From Pocillopora verrucosa (taxonomy: Eukaryota; Cnidaria; Anthozoa; Scleractinia; Pocilloporidae): 64,000 nt of DNA. Positions within the stretch are counted from its first letter, which is position 1. Every line of letters starts with the position of its first letter. Both the position numbers and the translations under genes were made by a program. Under the pieces are notes generated by a model. It did not search any database, was not told where the DNA came from, and saw nothing but the letters and a program-made list of their open reading frames with translations. The stretch is from the NCBI RefSeq assembly GCF_036669915.1, contig NC_089322.1, positions 4,802,692-4,866,691 on the forward strand. The letters are read 5' to 3'. Below, one piece after another: positions 13,501 to 24,594 of this stretch.

Positions 13501-16500
13501 AACAGCCACTCATGGTGTTATTATCATCAAGAATTCTGCCATGTCACTACAACATTATCTGAATGGTATATTAGGCCAATAAGCCATTGTTTGAAATTAA
13601 AATTATCAAAAAGAGATTGCGGTAACTATCCTATTCAATTATGAAGTGGAAGATAAGCTTGAGCAATTGCATTGTTCTAGTGAAAGGACTATTGTTTTTT
13701 GAAAGCATCAATTATGATTTTAGAAAACATGCTTTGGGGTGTTTTGACTCAAAGTTTATTTTGACAAAAGAATATACTTATGATAAAGTCTGTTTGTTTG
13801 CTTGCAATAGAGATGCAGCTGGGAAATAATTAAATTTGTTTTTTAATGAAAAATATTTTTTTCCTCTACGAATATTGTTAATATTGTACCGCAAAACAAC
13901 CAAAGAGAATTTAATTGAAAGTAACTATAAAAATTAAAATTTCATTTCATTCAATCCCGCCCAAAGGAAATGCCAAATTTGCTTGAAATAAGAATGATGA
14001 ACAACTGGACCGTGATTACTGTGTAATATATCGTTTTAAAGGCATTTTTGGGGGTTTGCTATTAAGGATGCCAACAAGTGTGGAGGAGGAAACCGAAAAG
14101 ACAGAGAAGTGTCCACAGTGAAAAGTAAAAAATGTTGCAATTTTTCGTTTGCCTTGATCTCCTGTTGTGAATTTTTATTAAGAAAGAAAGACATGCTCTG
14201 ATTCCCTAGCGCCCGATCACATATATCATTACAAAACAAAAAGATCACCAATACCCACACAGAACCTAAACTAAGCTTGTTTGTGATCTAGAGCACAGCA
14301 TTTAGGAACAAATATCAGCTGCGCATTATTTAGAAAACAAACCAGATGGGAGTACAAGCATAATATCGCAAAAAAACATCAACATCAACCATGCTTTGTT
14401 TCTTGCTCCTTCCAAAACAAGTCACTACTAACAACTCTTCTTGTTGCTGCAATTTTAGCAAAGTTCACACCAGTTTGAAATGAAGTGATCATTAACAGGG
14501 AGCAAATTATGTCCCACCACAAGGACTTTGCAAAATTTCTCCGACTCAATTACGTCTTCTAGTGCAAGTAAACAGAAACAAAAACTTTATTTGTAGCCAT
14601 TCAAATGTAAAAACGCTTATTTCCACAGGTACAATGTACATCTCCTGAATACAGCAGCATTACAAGTACAGAGAATGCATGCAATTCCTACAAATAACTG
14701 CAATTGCATGATAACCACTGAGCAATCAATCCAAGCTGATTACACAGCGCCCTTACCTGCCATTCATATGACACAACACCAATCCCTGTTGCTGCTCCAG
14801 AACCGGCCAATCCGACAAAGTGCTCACTGCCAATGTTACTGGCAAAAAGGCTGGGCCCCACCTGAAATACATTCAAGAAACAGAATTTGAGTCAAAGATA
14901 TGTGCTGTAAAAAAAAATCAATAGGTTTATTACATGGCACAAGTATGTGGTTTGATATCTATTGTGTATCAATCCAAATACGAAAACATCCAGACTTTTC
15001 CAAACAGGTTGGGAGGAAGAGAGGATTTATTTTAAATTATAAAAATACCAAAATAATCTGGAGCTAATAACATTGCTTGACTGAAGAGGCAAGGCCAGTT
15101 TTGTTTTAACTCATGATGCGTTTTGTGAAATCAAGGATGAATGCCACAGATTAGAAAATAAAAATGATAGCAAGGACTACAAGGATAATCAGGATAGAAA
15201 ATCACAATTTTGGATGAGGAAGGAAAGCCAGCTTTTGTTTGGATTACATAAGGCTATGTTCCATGTCACCAAGTGCTTGAGAAATCAAGATCGCATTGGG
15301 ATGAGGTGCAAACTGACCACGAGCGGATTATCTCAGGGCTCAATCAAGGGTGTAACCATATCTCAGAGGATTTAAGGGTACATATTACACATCCCCCTTC
15401 CCCCAAAAACACTCCTGCTTCTTTCCTACCTTTCTTATAAAAACAGTATTTTATCATGGGAAAACATGTCAACTTGGTAGATTCTTAGCTTCCTTGATGT
15501 ATTGTATACCACAAGCAATTTTGTCCTAAGTGCCGTGGCGTCCTTAAGAACACAGTTTGCTACTTAATTTACCAGCCGATTAAAAAAGGGAGAGATGCTT
15601 TTAACCTGAGCCTGGTACAGATCAAAAGGAGTACAGCTTTTTATCTCCTCTTCTTTTATCATTTACCCTTGACACCAAAGAGTGACTAGCCTCTACTTTC
15701 TCCTTACAATATCACCCCTGAATCACACATTATTCAGCCCATAAGAATTAAGCAAATAAAGAAGTTCTCAATTTTTGTATGGATTCTCCTAGTCAGCATC
15801 TTAGTAAATGTATAGCAAACAGCATGGAGAATATGCATGTTAAAAACAACTTACCGCCCACCACATCACAGATCTTCCCGCCAAAAAATATGTTTCAGCA
15901 GTTTCATTTCTGCCTCTCTGTTTTCGGAACTTAGACTGAAAAAAATAAATAAATAAATAAATTTGAGTTAGATTTTAAATAACAAAGAATATCCTAATGA
16001 GACACCTGGTAATCTGTGAATACTTGTGAAGATCGGGCACAAACTTTCAACCATCAAATAAACTTTTTTCCGCATGAGTAGAACTAATGTTAATTCCACT
16101 GTCTATAGAAAAGTAAACAAGATCTTAGAATTATTGTGCCTGTTTGCCAATTTATATTACACTTTATCTGCTTTCAATAAATATTTGATATAAACTGTAT
16201 TCCTCTACTATTTGTTACATATTACTACAAACAGATCAAAACAAAATTTCAGTGGAAGAATCCATGATAACAATGCAGTCATTGATAGACAAGTTTAAGT
16301 ATTTCAGCTGTATATTGCCGCTGTTTCTAATCATTTCCTTTCTAGCAAGATGTCTGATTCAATAACACTCTTGATTTTCTTATAAATTGAAGAGGAGTTT
16401 TGAAGATTTTTAGACCAATTAATCCTGAAAAATATGTTTAGAATTCAAGGCAGGGGCAAGATGGACAACATATCAAACTGTTTTAAATCCTAAAAATAGT

Positions 16501-17858
16501 TTTGACTCCACTTTCACGGTATTCTGAAAAAAACATTCACACTGCAGAGGTTTAAAATGGTCAGAACAGTCACTATAAAAAGCAAGAGCTCCATATGTAC
16601 ACAAACAAAGCAAAACATTTATTGCTTTCAATGAGATATTGGCTTCATTCCCAAGGTTAAAATATGGCTTTGTATTTTACAGAGGTCAAGGAAGGTTACA
16701 TGACTGCACTAATTCATACTCTTGAGTGCTATCCTTTCCAAAGGACCTTTTTATCGTACAAATTTTGCCAACAAATATGATGCAAACTCTAAAGTGTGTT
16801 GTTCTTGCAAACTCCCATGAGTCTGCAATTTGCATACACCATGCTGTCACATATTTAAGATGATTGACAACTAAACAGAGAGCATACAATGCGTAGGAAA
16901 CGATAACGTAAAAAAACAATTGCCTTCCCAACTTAAGTGGCTGTTACCAACACAACCAAATCAGAGATCCATGGCTGGGACTGTAAGAAAATAAATTCAA
17001 AGAAACAGGAGAAGGAATGATGCAACAGCGCTCTGCTGGAAAAGTTAAAAATCAACCAAGCTCTATCAAGAACCTGTCAGTCTCGTAAAATTACATCTGT
17101 TTGCGTCATTTGTCGACTCAACTCAAAGCGCGGAATATCACAGAAGCTCACGATACACACTGGCTAAAACGACGCTGTAATTACGCTTTTCACTACAGTC
17201 CTATATTCGAACCAAAGTTTTAATAGGGATCGAAAAAGACAAATCTGCACACGACTTTTATCGTTGGTCAACTGAGCATTACTCTATTCAAGAACATGTG
17301 TAAAATTATGCACAGGTCCCAGACACTACGGTCTACTAAGACGAACTACTTACATTGCGAGACTTTCTCCATCGAAATTTCAGAATGCGAGGAGAACGAA
17401 GGTTAAAATATAACAAGGCAACCGTAGCAGATGGCTAGTGTGGGTTTTGTTGTTTTTTTTTTTTTCCGGAACGCCGCGACAAATTTGTTTTGAGACGATG
17501 CGTTGTCAACATCTTGGGTTTTGGCTATGTCTGCATTCAAGATCTACTCTTGTTCGACAAATAGCCTTTCCTAGAAATCCAATTCAGTTAACATGCCGTC
17601 TCCTAAAATATGACAATTACCGAAAGGCAGTAACACTAAAATTTTCTGTAAAATATTCTTACAAAACTTGGACTCACGAGGCGTACAGCGTAAGTTGTAA
17701 ACAACCTCGCCTAGGTTTACGACCGATGGCTTTTAATGAACTGCAGATTGTGTTAAACTCACCCATAGTCCCACGATCATGCACGCTATAAAATAGATCG
17801 CGATGATGATCCAGTCAGCGACCTTCAGGCGCTTTTGGTCTTCAGCATCCAACGTCAT
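1538..17858 (-). CDS. Sodium/glucose cotransporter-like protein (SLC5 family), 14 exons, complete
   Basis: Plasma-membrane Na+-coupled sugar symporter of the SGLT type. CDS exons: 17763-17858, 15855-15935, 14757-14861, 11658-11717, 10622-10726, 10147-10252, 9551-9631, 8795-9096, 5853-6070, 4919-5063, 4056-4143, 3076-3324, 2153-2365, 1538-1797. Splice sites and phases agree throughout and give 702 residues, usual for the family. Signatures: YFLAGRS in exon 2, [13 protein letters not shown] in exon 3, [12 protein letters not shown] across exons 8/9, [15 protein letters not shown] in exon 10, and a last membrane helix ending at residue 702. Residues matching the human SGLT1 sugar site are all present: Asn68, His73, Glu92, Tyr307, Trp308, Lys338, Gln474. 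The start ATG has A at -3 and is followed by a short polar N-terminus and the first helix. The exact substrate within SLC5 cannot be fixed from sequence alone. Exon joins are by eye. Confidence 0.93.
1823..2012. repeat. Dispersed repeat family B, copy 1
   Basis: About 190 bp in the last SGLT intron. It starts TTTTAACCCTTTCGATC and contains CTCCTTACTGTCTACC and GTCTGCTTGA. The same sequence recurs at 12244-12455, 47112-47325 and, interrupted, at 10985-11643. Probably a short non-autonomous element; no coding capacity. Confidence 0.75.
2750..2869. repeat. Foldback element (ATCCANTGGATAA type), copy 1
   Basis: Two 24-bp inverted arms (2750-2773 and 2846-2869) match at all but two positions. The interior also carries repeated ATCCANTGGAT motifs. 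A relative lies at 35834-35950. It resembles a MITE in an intron of the SGLT gene. Confidence 0.7.
4655..4861. repeat. Dispersed repeat family A, reverse copy
   Basis: About 205 bp ending GTGTAAAGGGTTAA. It carries the landmarks ATTTCTCCTTAC, ATCACCCCTGAATCA, GATGATCACTGAC and AGTATGGAGAATATGCATAC. The same family recurs at 8571-8776 and 15661-15850 in this orientation, and at 33793, 34366, 43337 and 55279 in the other. Confidence 0.8.
5285..5475. repeat. Dispersed repeat family A, degenerate reverse copy
   Basis: Shares AATTTCTCCT, GAAGCTC and CAGTATGGAGAACATAATG with the other family A copies but is clearly more diverged. It lies in the intron between SGLT exons 9 and 10. Confidence 0.55.
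6477..8568. mobile_element. 2.1-kb TIR DNA transposon (hAT-like, 5-bp target duplication)
   Basis: Both ends carry a perfect 14-bp inverted repeat, CAGGGCGTGAAATT. The flanks are a 5-bp direct duplication, CCTTT, at 6472-6476 and 8569-8573. The 5' tip CAGGG fits the hAT tip consensus YARNG, and 5-bp duplications are known for the hAT5 group; this assignment is inference. A subterminal palindrome GTCGCCAATTTGGCGAC lies near 8475-8500. The interior (about 6620-8240) is unique to this copy and holds one charged open frame at 7590-8093. No transposase with catalytic or BED motifs is visible, so this copy is probably non-autonomous. It sits in the intron between SGLT exons 8 and 9. A 467-bp relative is at 11134-11600. 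Confidence 0.85.
7590..8093 (+). CDS. Lys/Glu/Arg-rich coiled-coil protein carried by the TIR transposon
   Basis: Open frame of 167 codons lying wholly inside the transposon. The composition is extreme: long runs of K, E, R and Q with few hydrophobics, including [20 protein letters not shown] and [19 protein letters not shown]. This predicts a basic, helical, probably nuclear or nucleic-acid-binding protein. The first Met is at 7590, but Met30 at 7677, where the charged region begins, is an equally good start. The C-terminus is short and less charged. It could be the 5' exon of a larger transposon gene whose remainder was lost, or cargo. I do not recognise a named family. Expression is unproven. 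Confidence 0.5.
   Translation: MRLEITRERDFPSVTSSVENLHASLAKYSMENKKYSADQWRKEKEEKKLKQQREYYERNKEVLAQKARERMRLLRSKKKNATVAAVKTRTSAQKADDKRANRERNAASATKKKVLKQREKEREEKKRQQTRERVRKLRQNRKESSFAQPKPEVNITTPAFSSRMGIK
8571..8776. repeat. Dispersed repeat family A, reverse copy
   Basis: Begins TTTTAACCCTTCGAC directly after the right target duplication of the TIR transposon and ends AAGGAGTAAAGGGTTAA, 19 bp before the donor end of SGLT exon 8. The transposon therefore landed at the edge of this repeat. Confidence 0.75.
10985..11643. repeat. Dispersed repeat family B, copy 2, split by a transposon
   Basis: The left part (10985-11133) and right part (11606-11643, ending AGTTAAAGGGTTATAG) belong to the family seen at 12244-12455. 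They are separated by the 467-bp TIR element and its GAGAA duplication. Gives relative age: repeat B first, TIR element later. Confidence 0.65.
11134..11600. mobile_element. 467-bp deletion derivative of the hAT-like TIR transposon
   Basis: Left end CAGAGCGTGAAATT, right end AATTTCACGCCCTG, flanked by 5-bp GAGAA duplications at 11129-11133 and 11601-11605. The left ~150 bp and right ~310 bp align with the ends of the 6477-8568 element. The ~1.6 kb interior with the open frame is missing. Typical of a MITE produced by internal deletion. It lies between SGLT exons 4 and 5, 57 bp from exon 4. Confidence 0.87.
12244..12455. repeat. Dispersed repeat family B, copy 3
   Basis: Intact-looking copy of about 210 bp, from CATAAGGGTTTCACTCC to GTGAAAGGGTTAA, containing TTCTCCTTATCATCTGCC and GATATTGTAAGGAG. 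Confidence 0.75.
13110..13450. repeat. Tandem duplication, ~174-bp unit, two copies
   Basis: Copy 1 starts at 13110 (AACTTGCTTCAAAATC) and copy 2 at 13284 (AACTTGCTTTAAAATC). Both contain CTGCTGCATATACA, GTACTGAGGTCTCCACAC and AGCAACAGCTT. Copies differ by scattered substitutions and small indels. It lies in the large intron between SGLT exons 3 and 4. Confidence 0.85.
15661..15850. repeat. Dispersed repeat family A, reverse copy
   Basis: Contains AAGAGTGACTAGCCTCTAC, ATCACCCCTGAATCACACAT and CATGGAGAATATGCATG. It abuts the 3' end of SGLT exon 2 at 15855. Confidence 0.75.
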
Positions 17859-20800
17859 GTTTATTGTCTTTCAGGGATCAAAACGGAGGGGCGCCAAAGT
17901 TCCACGTTGCAACAACTCAATTTGTTCAAAAATAGCAGCTAACCTCGGCTGTCTTGATTGCAAATTTTTGCCCTTTGAACCTTTCAAATCGTACTTCAGA
18001 AACTTGAGGAGATTTCGGCGAGGTAACAGCTTCCTGATGAAATTTCCTGCGAATGAAGAAGCAACCGGTTCAAATTACACTCAATGTTACGTAAGGCAAT
18101 GTTGCAAAACGCGATGGAACCTTCGGTAAATGGGAGAGTTGGGGGCGTGAAAAAGGAGTGAGTGACACAGCACTCTGACGTTCTGATTTGTGATTGGTTC
18201 CTTCAAAACCCGCACCGCTTTGTTTTTAAGCATTGCCTATTGATCCGTAAATACAGGAATGGGGGGAAGCCCAAAGACGGACGGCGGATCGAAAGGGTAA
18301 ACTGACTTCAAAGACTTACAAAAATAATCGCTACAAAAAATAGATCTATTTAGTTAACAACTAAAAATAAATTGTACGCTTGAGCTGATTGGACTCTCCT
18401 TGCAAATCATCTTAAGACTTGACTTATAAGCTTACATAAAACAAACAAAGACTCAAATTCTATGTTTTCTTTCGTAATTGACATTGTTTATTTTAATCAG
18501 GCATCTAATTGTTGATCCTTAAATGTATTTTATCTTCTTATGATTCCATATTCTTCAAAACAGTACAAGTGTGAAAAAGTTGCACTTTAAAATCGTAACC
18601 TCTTAAACGTTGTACCTTGATCGAGCGAAATTTTAAAAAAAAAATTGGACGTGAGCAATTGCAAATTCAAACTTTGACCATCGAACCTGGAGATAAAAAA
18701 AGATTAAGAAAATATTATCATCATCATTATTGTTATCATCATCATCATTATCAATGTTATCATTAAAAAAATTGCAACATTTTTTAAGTCCTTGAAATTT
18801 CATCATTCGAACGACGTAAATGTTGCAGAATCGATTTCGACTGACATGAACAGCATCTAACACATTGAAACTGTTTTGGATGACAACAAAGACTTAAAAT
18901 ACTCAACAAGAACTGATCATCTTCAGATATATTCATTGTTATGTTTTGTTTTGTTTTGTTTTGTTTTTTCCGAGAAATTCATGAAGAATTTGCAGCTGCA
19001 GCTCCTGCAAACATTCAATAGAGATTGGATTTAACTAGTTCATTTAAAGATACATCAAAGTGGATTCCTTACGTTCAATGTATCCTGTCCACTCCAAGCT
19101 TTTACCTGATATTGAAATTTACCTAAAAACGTGTGCCCTCGAGGAAACTTGTTATTTCCGCGTGCTCATAACACATCAACCAAAAAATTGTTGACCATTT
19201 TGATTTCTTAAGAAGCGTGCAAGTCTACAGAATTAGAGAAAGTGGTTTATTATGGGTAATGTGTTGACCACAAAAGGCGAAAGTCCTTTTAGAGTTGCGG
19301 TGAAACGAAATCATTCAAAGACCACACTGTGCAAACCAACTTGAATTAATTGGCCTATATAATATTTTAATAACGTCACGATCTTAACTTAACCAGCTTT
19401 CACTTCGACAAAATGGCTTTTAAATCCCTTTGTTTATCTCATTAAAATTATGTTACTTAAGTTTAAAAGAGATTTCATAGGGAATTTATTCGCGCTTGAG
19501 TCACAGCGAAGTATTGCGTGAAAGTGTCACAATCCGCTATTCGGTGAGTTGACATTGTCTGTGTTACGTAACGGAGTCTGTGCGTCGAAGGCTTTGGAAA
19601 CCTGAGTAACACGACAAACATATTTACTTGGCTCTTCTATAAATATCAACAAAAATATGCGATTAGCATTCTAGTGCTTAGATATGAAGGAAGCAACTTC
19701 CAGACTCAAGCTCGCGTGAAAACTTTCAGTTTGGTCTTGATAAGCGAAGTAGCATTTTAGGTTTGTATTTTCAAGATAATTGGAGTAATTCTTTTGCGAT
19801 AGTAGTTTGCCTTATTAAGCGCTGAAACCATTGAACCTTTCATCCCATTGATCTATATTTCGCTCAAATACTGGCGATAGTATAAAAACCCTAAATACAG
19901 AACTCTCAGAATAAATCTTTTAATATTTGCGCATTCACAGACAGTGTGACTCGGAACCCAATGTCAACAAATTATTATTTATTCCGAATTCTGTGAACGG
20001 CTGCCTTAAGGCATGTCTCAAAAGTTCGCCTACCTAAAAGCAATTATATGAGAGACCCATTGTTTAGACAACGTCCTCTTGAGCAGAATTGAGAGTCTTT
20101 CTATTCACGACCACAGAAGCATCGATAACAAGTTACAGCTACATTACATAATCGGGTGGCAAATACGTTCAAAGAGATACACACAATGTTGGCTCACGAA
20201 ATTTGAAAGCATACAAGAAAACAGCGTGGTACATAACCGCACAATATAATACTATCATTCTTGCGCTACCAAACCCTCTTATGCTATTTTTAGCAAGGCG
20301 GTAAAATACCGTTGGCGCAATTCATAATTTTAAAATTGCAAACGAAATCTAGAAATGATGGTTTTACCTCAGTTATTTTGGGGCGTTGTTTCTGAATTAG
20401 GTTCCGGAGCGCATGGGTTTTTTCTTCGAATTTGGGCTTTAGGCATTTGACCTGTAGAGGCGAGTCCTAGTGATATTCATGTCAAAATTTGAAGCTTACA
20501 GAAATAACATCACGAAAAATCGAAAAACTGCGTTCCTGAAACATTGATATTACTTCTTTACAGCTTCGAATGCAATAAAGATTCACACAAATTGGATTGC
20601 TATAGCTTACCTTTAATTACGTACGGCCCGTGGTTTTAGCTGTAGTGCAATGTCCTGTGCAACAGCACCTTTTGTCTAGTGTACTTTTTTACCACGAAAT
20701 AGGACCCGCGAATTTGATAGCATTCATAATTACCCCTTGCCGAGCTTTATCCAATAGGGAAAGAAGAACTTTAACATTCCACTTAATGACCTATGAGGCG

Positions 20801-23800
20801 CTTGAAGGAAAAGACTTGAATATTTCATGTTTAAAAGAGCTGAACCAGCATAAAATCTACGGCATTCTCGTCAACTGCATGTTATTTTTATTGCCCATAG
20901 CCCTGATTTGAAGGAGTGATCTCTTTTCTAAAATATTCAACTGCATTGTAAGTGAATTGCGATGCAGTAACAGTGCACATCCGCACATTCGCTTCCGCAA
21001 ATTTATCTCACGTGTTTATGATGAAAAATAATATTCTGTTTGCCTTTCGCTTGAAAATTTCGCCAGGTTCAATGTTTGGTAACATTTCAACCCTAAACAA
21101 ATTTAATCTGTCCTCTAACGATGGCGAAAACTGTCACCATTTCTGGTTTGCGTGTGCGAATAAAATGATCCCACAAAGGAAATGACCTTAGTTAGCTTCG
21201 TGACAATCAATACCGGAAAGCCCGTTTGCAGAATAATCTCAAACGTTTTTCGCGCAGGATCGCATAAGCTCCAGAAAAACTGAATGAAAGCGAAAGCAAA
21301 GAGGTTGATTGCACTTTTTCCGAATCATTTTAACTCCAGTTAAATTGGTCACGTTTGCGCAATACATTTTATTGCATGAACTCGTGAAACTCCTGCAGTA
21401 CGTGGCAGTCAACGGACACGTGCGTTACATAAATACAAAGAAGAGTAGTGTAACAAATGTTTTATCAGGGTCAAACTAAATCGGATTAGTCTACGGCTTT
21501 TTTTTTCCTGTCTACTGTACGTTGAAGCTTCAATGAATGTCAGCCAAAGAGTTCTGCTTTCGCAACGTGACGTTTTGACATTTGAACTTCTTTCCGAGAC
21601 CAGTTCTTAGCGAATTCCTTGATAAATCTCTATTCAGTTTTGACCAGAATTTTAAAACTCTATTTAGCTGCATTAAGAGATATTTTTGGTTTATAAAAAA
21701 AAATCCAACTCAATTTGTTTCTGATCATATCAATTTCCTTTTCCTTCTGAAAGCACCCTCTAAAACTTTGGTAAAGAAGTTGCTTTACCTTTCGCTCAAG
21801 TCTAGCGGTTCAAGTACGATAATTCAGCTGGCTTTCTTCCCATATTTTCATGGATTACATCAAAATGTACTTTCGCAAAAGGCAAAGTACACTTTGCAGG
21901 TTCTCACATCACTAGCGAGGCAGCGACGTCCTTAACTTTTTTGTGCATGCGTCAAGAGCAGTGAAACCGTCCGCGCTCTCTCGCATAATTTTCACGTAGA
22001 AGCAGACTTCGCGGGTCTCTACATCACCAATGAGGCAGTGACACCCCTTTTTTGTGCACGTGCCTGAGGCTGTGAGATCGTTCGCACTTGCGTCGCACGT
22101 GTGACTGCTACAACATCGAATGTTGGACGCTGCCTTGAAATCTTGTTGAATATTATGCAACAACCCTTGATGAGGAATTCATAGCACAAATATCTTTCAC
22201 CATTGATGGCTACATTCCACTGTGTGCGAGATTCTGAGTTCCCGATCCGGTACATAATTCAATATTTAAAACCCCAAGACAGTCCTTTGATTACAAAAGG
22301 ATAGTACTTTCCGATTATGACGTTATTGTCAGCCACTTATGTAAACACTGTATCAGTCTGCCCTCTATTCGCTTTGGACCATAGTATTGGTATACAAAGG
22401 CAAAATTTAAATTTACTCTCTCTTTATGGTTAAGAAACGAGACTGTGTATGTTTTAGCTGTGACGTTTACTCTCGCATGATTTGAATTTTAAGTGAATTC
22501 TGTTTCCTACAAGCAAAAACCTTGACTGCTCGCAGTCGGGGTCAGAACAACTTGAAAGGTCACCCGACTATTTTTTTTTTATTGAGCTCCTACGTGGCTC
22601 AAAGTACCGAACGGCGCCAGCCAAGCATTGTTGACATTTTTGCTAAGTGCTTTAGTTACTAAGTAATACATAAAATAGCTGTCAACTAAAAAACATTTTA
22701 TCATTTCATTTTAGCACTCTCTTTGCTTATAACCCTCCAACGCCTTAACCAATCTGAAGTTTCTAGCACAAGTTCTCTTCCTTTGAGTAAATTCTCAACT
22801 AACCAGGTCTTTCAACGGGTTGGGGTCAAATTAATGTTACTCACTTAATAAATGTGATAAATGAGTGGTATAGTTTCCAGTCGACGGTATTTAGGGTTAA
22901 AATGCAACGTCCACTAATTGAGTTTACGCAGATATCAAAGTGAGACCATGAATTTTGAAGGAAGCGGAGGTTGTCGATGTTTGTATAAATAAAGACACAG
23001 TTTGACCATGACTCAAAACATTAGAGAAACATAAAAAGGGAGTTAAAAGTTAGAAAGAACAAATAACTTCCTGTTAACAGCTGTGTAACGTCTCTTTATC
23101 GAATCACATGAACAAGGCCTTATCAAACAAGTCTTTTCTTTCTAATTCGTGGAATTCGCGGTGTATTCCGTCGATAAGGAGAGCTACATCATAGCTCTTT
23201 TTAGATTGAGAATTGGTTTTTGCAACCAAATTCTCGGTTAACGAAAATGACAAATTTTCCTATGTGAAAATCTGAGCTTCTTAAAGTAACAAAATCGAAA
23301 GGTCGCTCTTTGTTCACTTCTAAGGTGGAGCGGAAATTCTGTTTCCCATCTGAAGGGTAAAATCTTAGCAAGGCTACTTTTGATGAACTAGTAAGTAATC
23401 TTTTTCCGCTGGCTAAACCGATATACGGGCTTCTGTGAATAAACCTGAAGGCTAAAAGTTTGCCATAATCATGACACACATTTGGATTTAATTAATAAAT
23501 TTTTTTTTTAATATTTGTAAAATGGTTTATAGATTCCACCCGCTCAGGTCATCAATCACAAACCTGAGCTCTCAGTCAGGTCACTTGCTAACAATAACAG
23601 GATTTCTTCGAACTTTGCATTCAGATCATAATTAATCTGATTTCCGATAACTTTTATCCGCTTCCTGAAATCTCCACCCACTCGGCCCATGTTTTCTCTT
23701 CTCTTTTCATCGCTTTTCATCTGGTTTAGGATCCGTTATTATTCATCACCGGAGGGGGGGGGGGCGTGTCGTCCCTGACATAGTATAGAGGGAGGATTTT

Positions 23801-24590
23801 TGCAAAATTGATTGCCAGTGAGGGGGATCATTCACAATAATGCTGAGCCTTGAGTAGGCCTATCCGGATTGTGCTCGGCAATTTTTTTAGCAACTTTTGG
23901 CGTTTAAAACAACTTTTTGCGGTTCTTGCAACTTCGAGCAATTTTTGCAGCCTTTCTAAGGAATTTCTTAGCAACTCTTAGGAATAGACGCGATAAAGTC
24001 AACGATTTCATACAAAACTTCGATTTATGCAAATTTCTAGAATGTTCTATAGTCCTATTGTCTACTATTAGAACGGATAATCGGCTAAAAAGGATGCACC
24101 AAATAATCTAATAATGACTGCAGTCGGAAATGAAAGATTAGATGCAGTCTTTATTTGCTAGCAACTCTTTAAAGCTAAGTGCATTATTGCAAAGAACGAG
24201 AAATAAAGCTAATAATTAACTCTTATATAAAAATATCAAGAAATTTAGGAGAAGACTTTTGAAATTTAGGTAGCAACTTCTTGGATTTTTTGCAATTTTT
24301 TAACAACTGGCATCTCAGTGAGCAACGTTCGAGCACAATCTTGGGACAGGCCTAACCATTGGAGGGTGGGGAAGGGGGTCGGTCGGGTCTGGTAAATTAT
24401 ATTGTGACTCAACCAAAATCCTCCACTCTCCCTTGCCGGCGAAAAATTACGACCGGTCCCTTACTTTTTTTTACTTCGCATTCTTCGTATACTACGAGGT
24501 AAACAAAGCTCAAACATACACACAAATTATCCGTTTTATTAAAGCTTATATAAAAATACACTTTGATAAAGAAAAATATATTTGCGCCCT
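17859..24590. other. Long gene-poor stretch upstream of the SGLT-like gene
   Basis: Must contain the SGLT promoter near 17860-18200, but I see no TATA box or other site I can defend. Open frames such as 17803-18129 and 20630-20911 are unsupported. Other content: an imperfect tandem duplication at about 21893-22120 (GAGGCAG..TTTTTTGTGCA in both halves), an ATC/ATT microsatellite at 18718-18770, a TGTTT run at 18940-18968, and G-rich fragments of repeat family C near 23745-23840 and 24355-24440. Confidence 0.5.
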
Positions 24591-24594
24591 TAGG

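Noticed and set aside
17803..18129. 108-residue plus-strand frame upstream of the transporter
   Set aside because: It overlaps the first coding exon of the transporter in antisense and has no recognisable domain.
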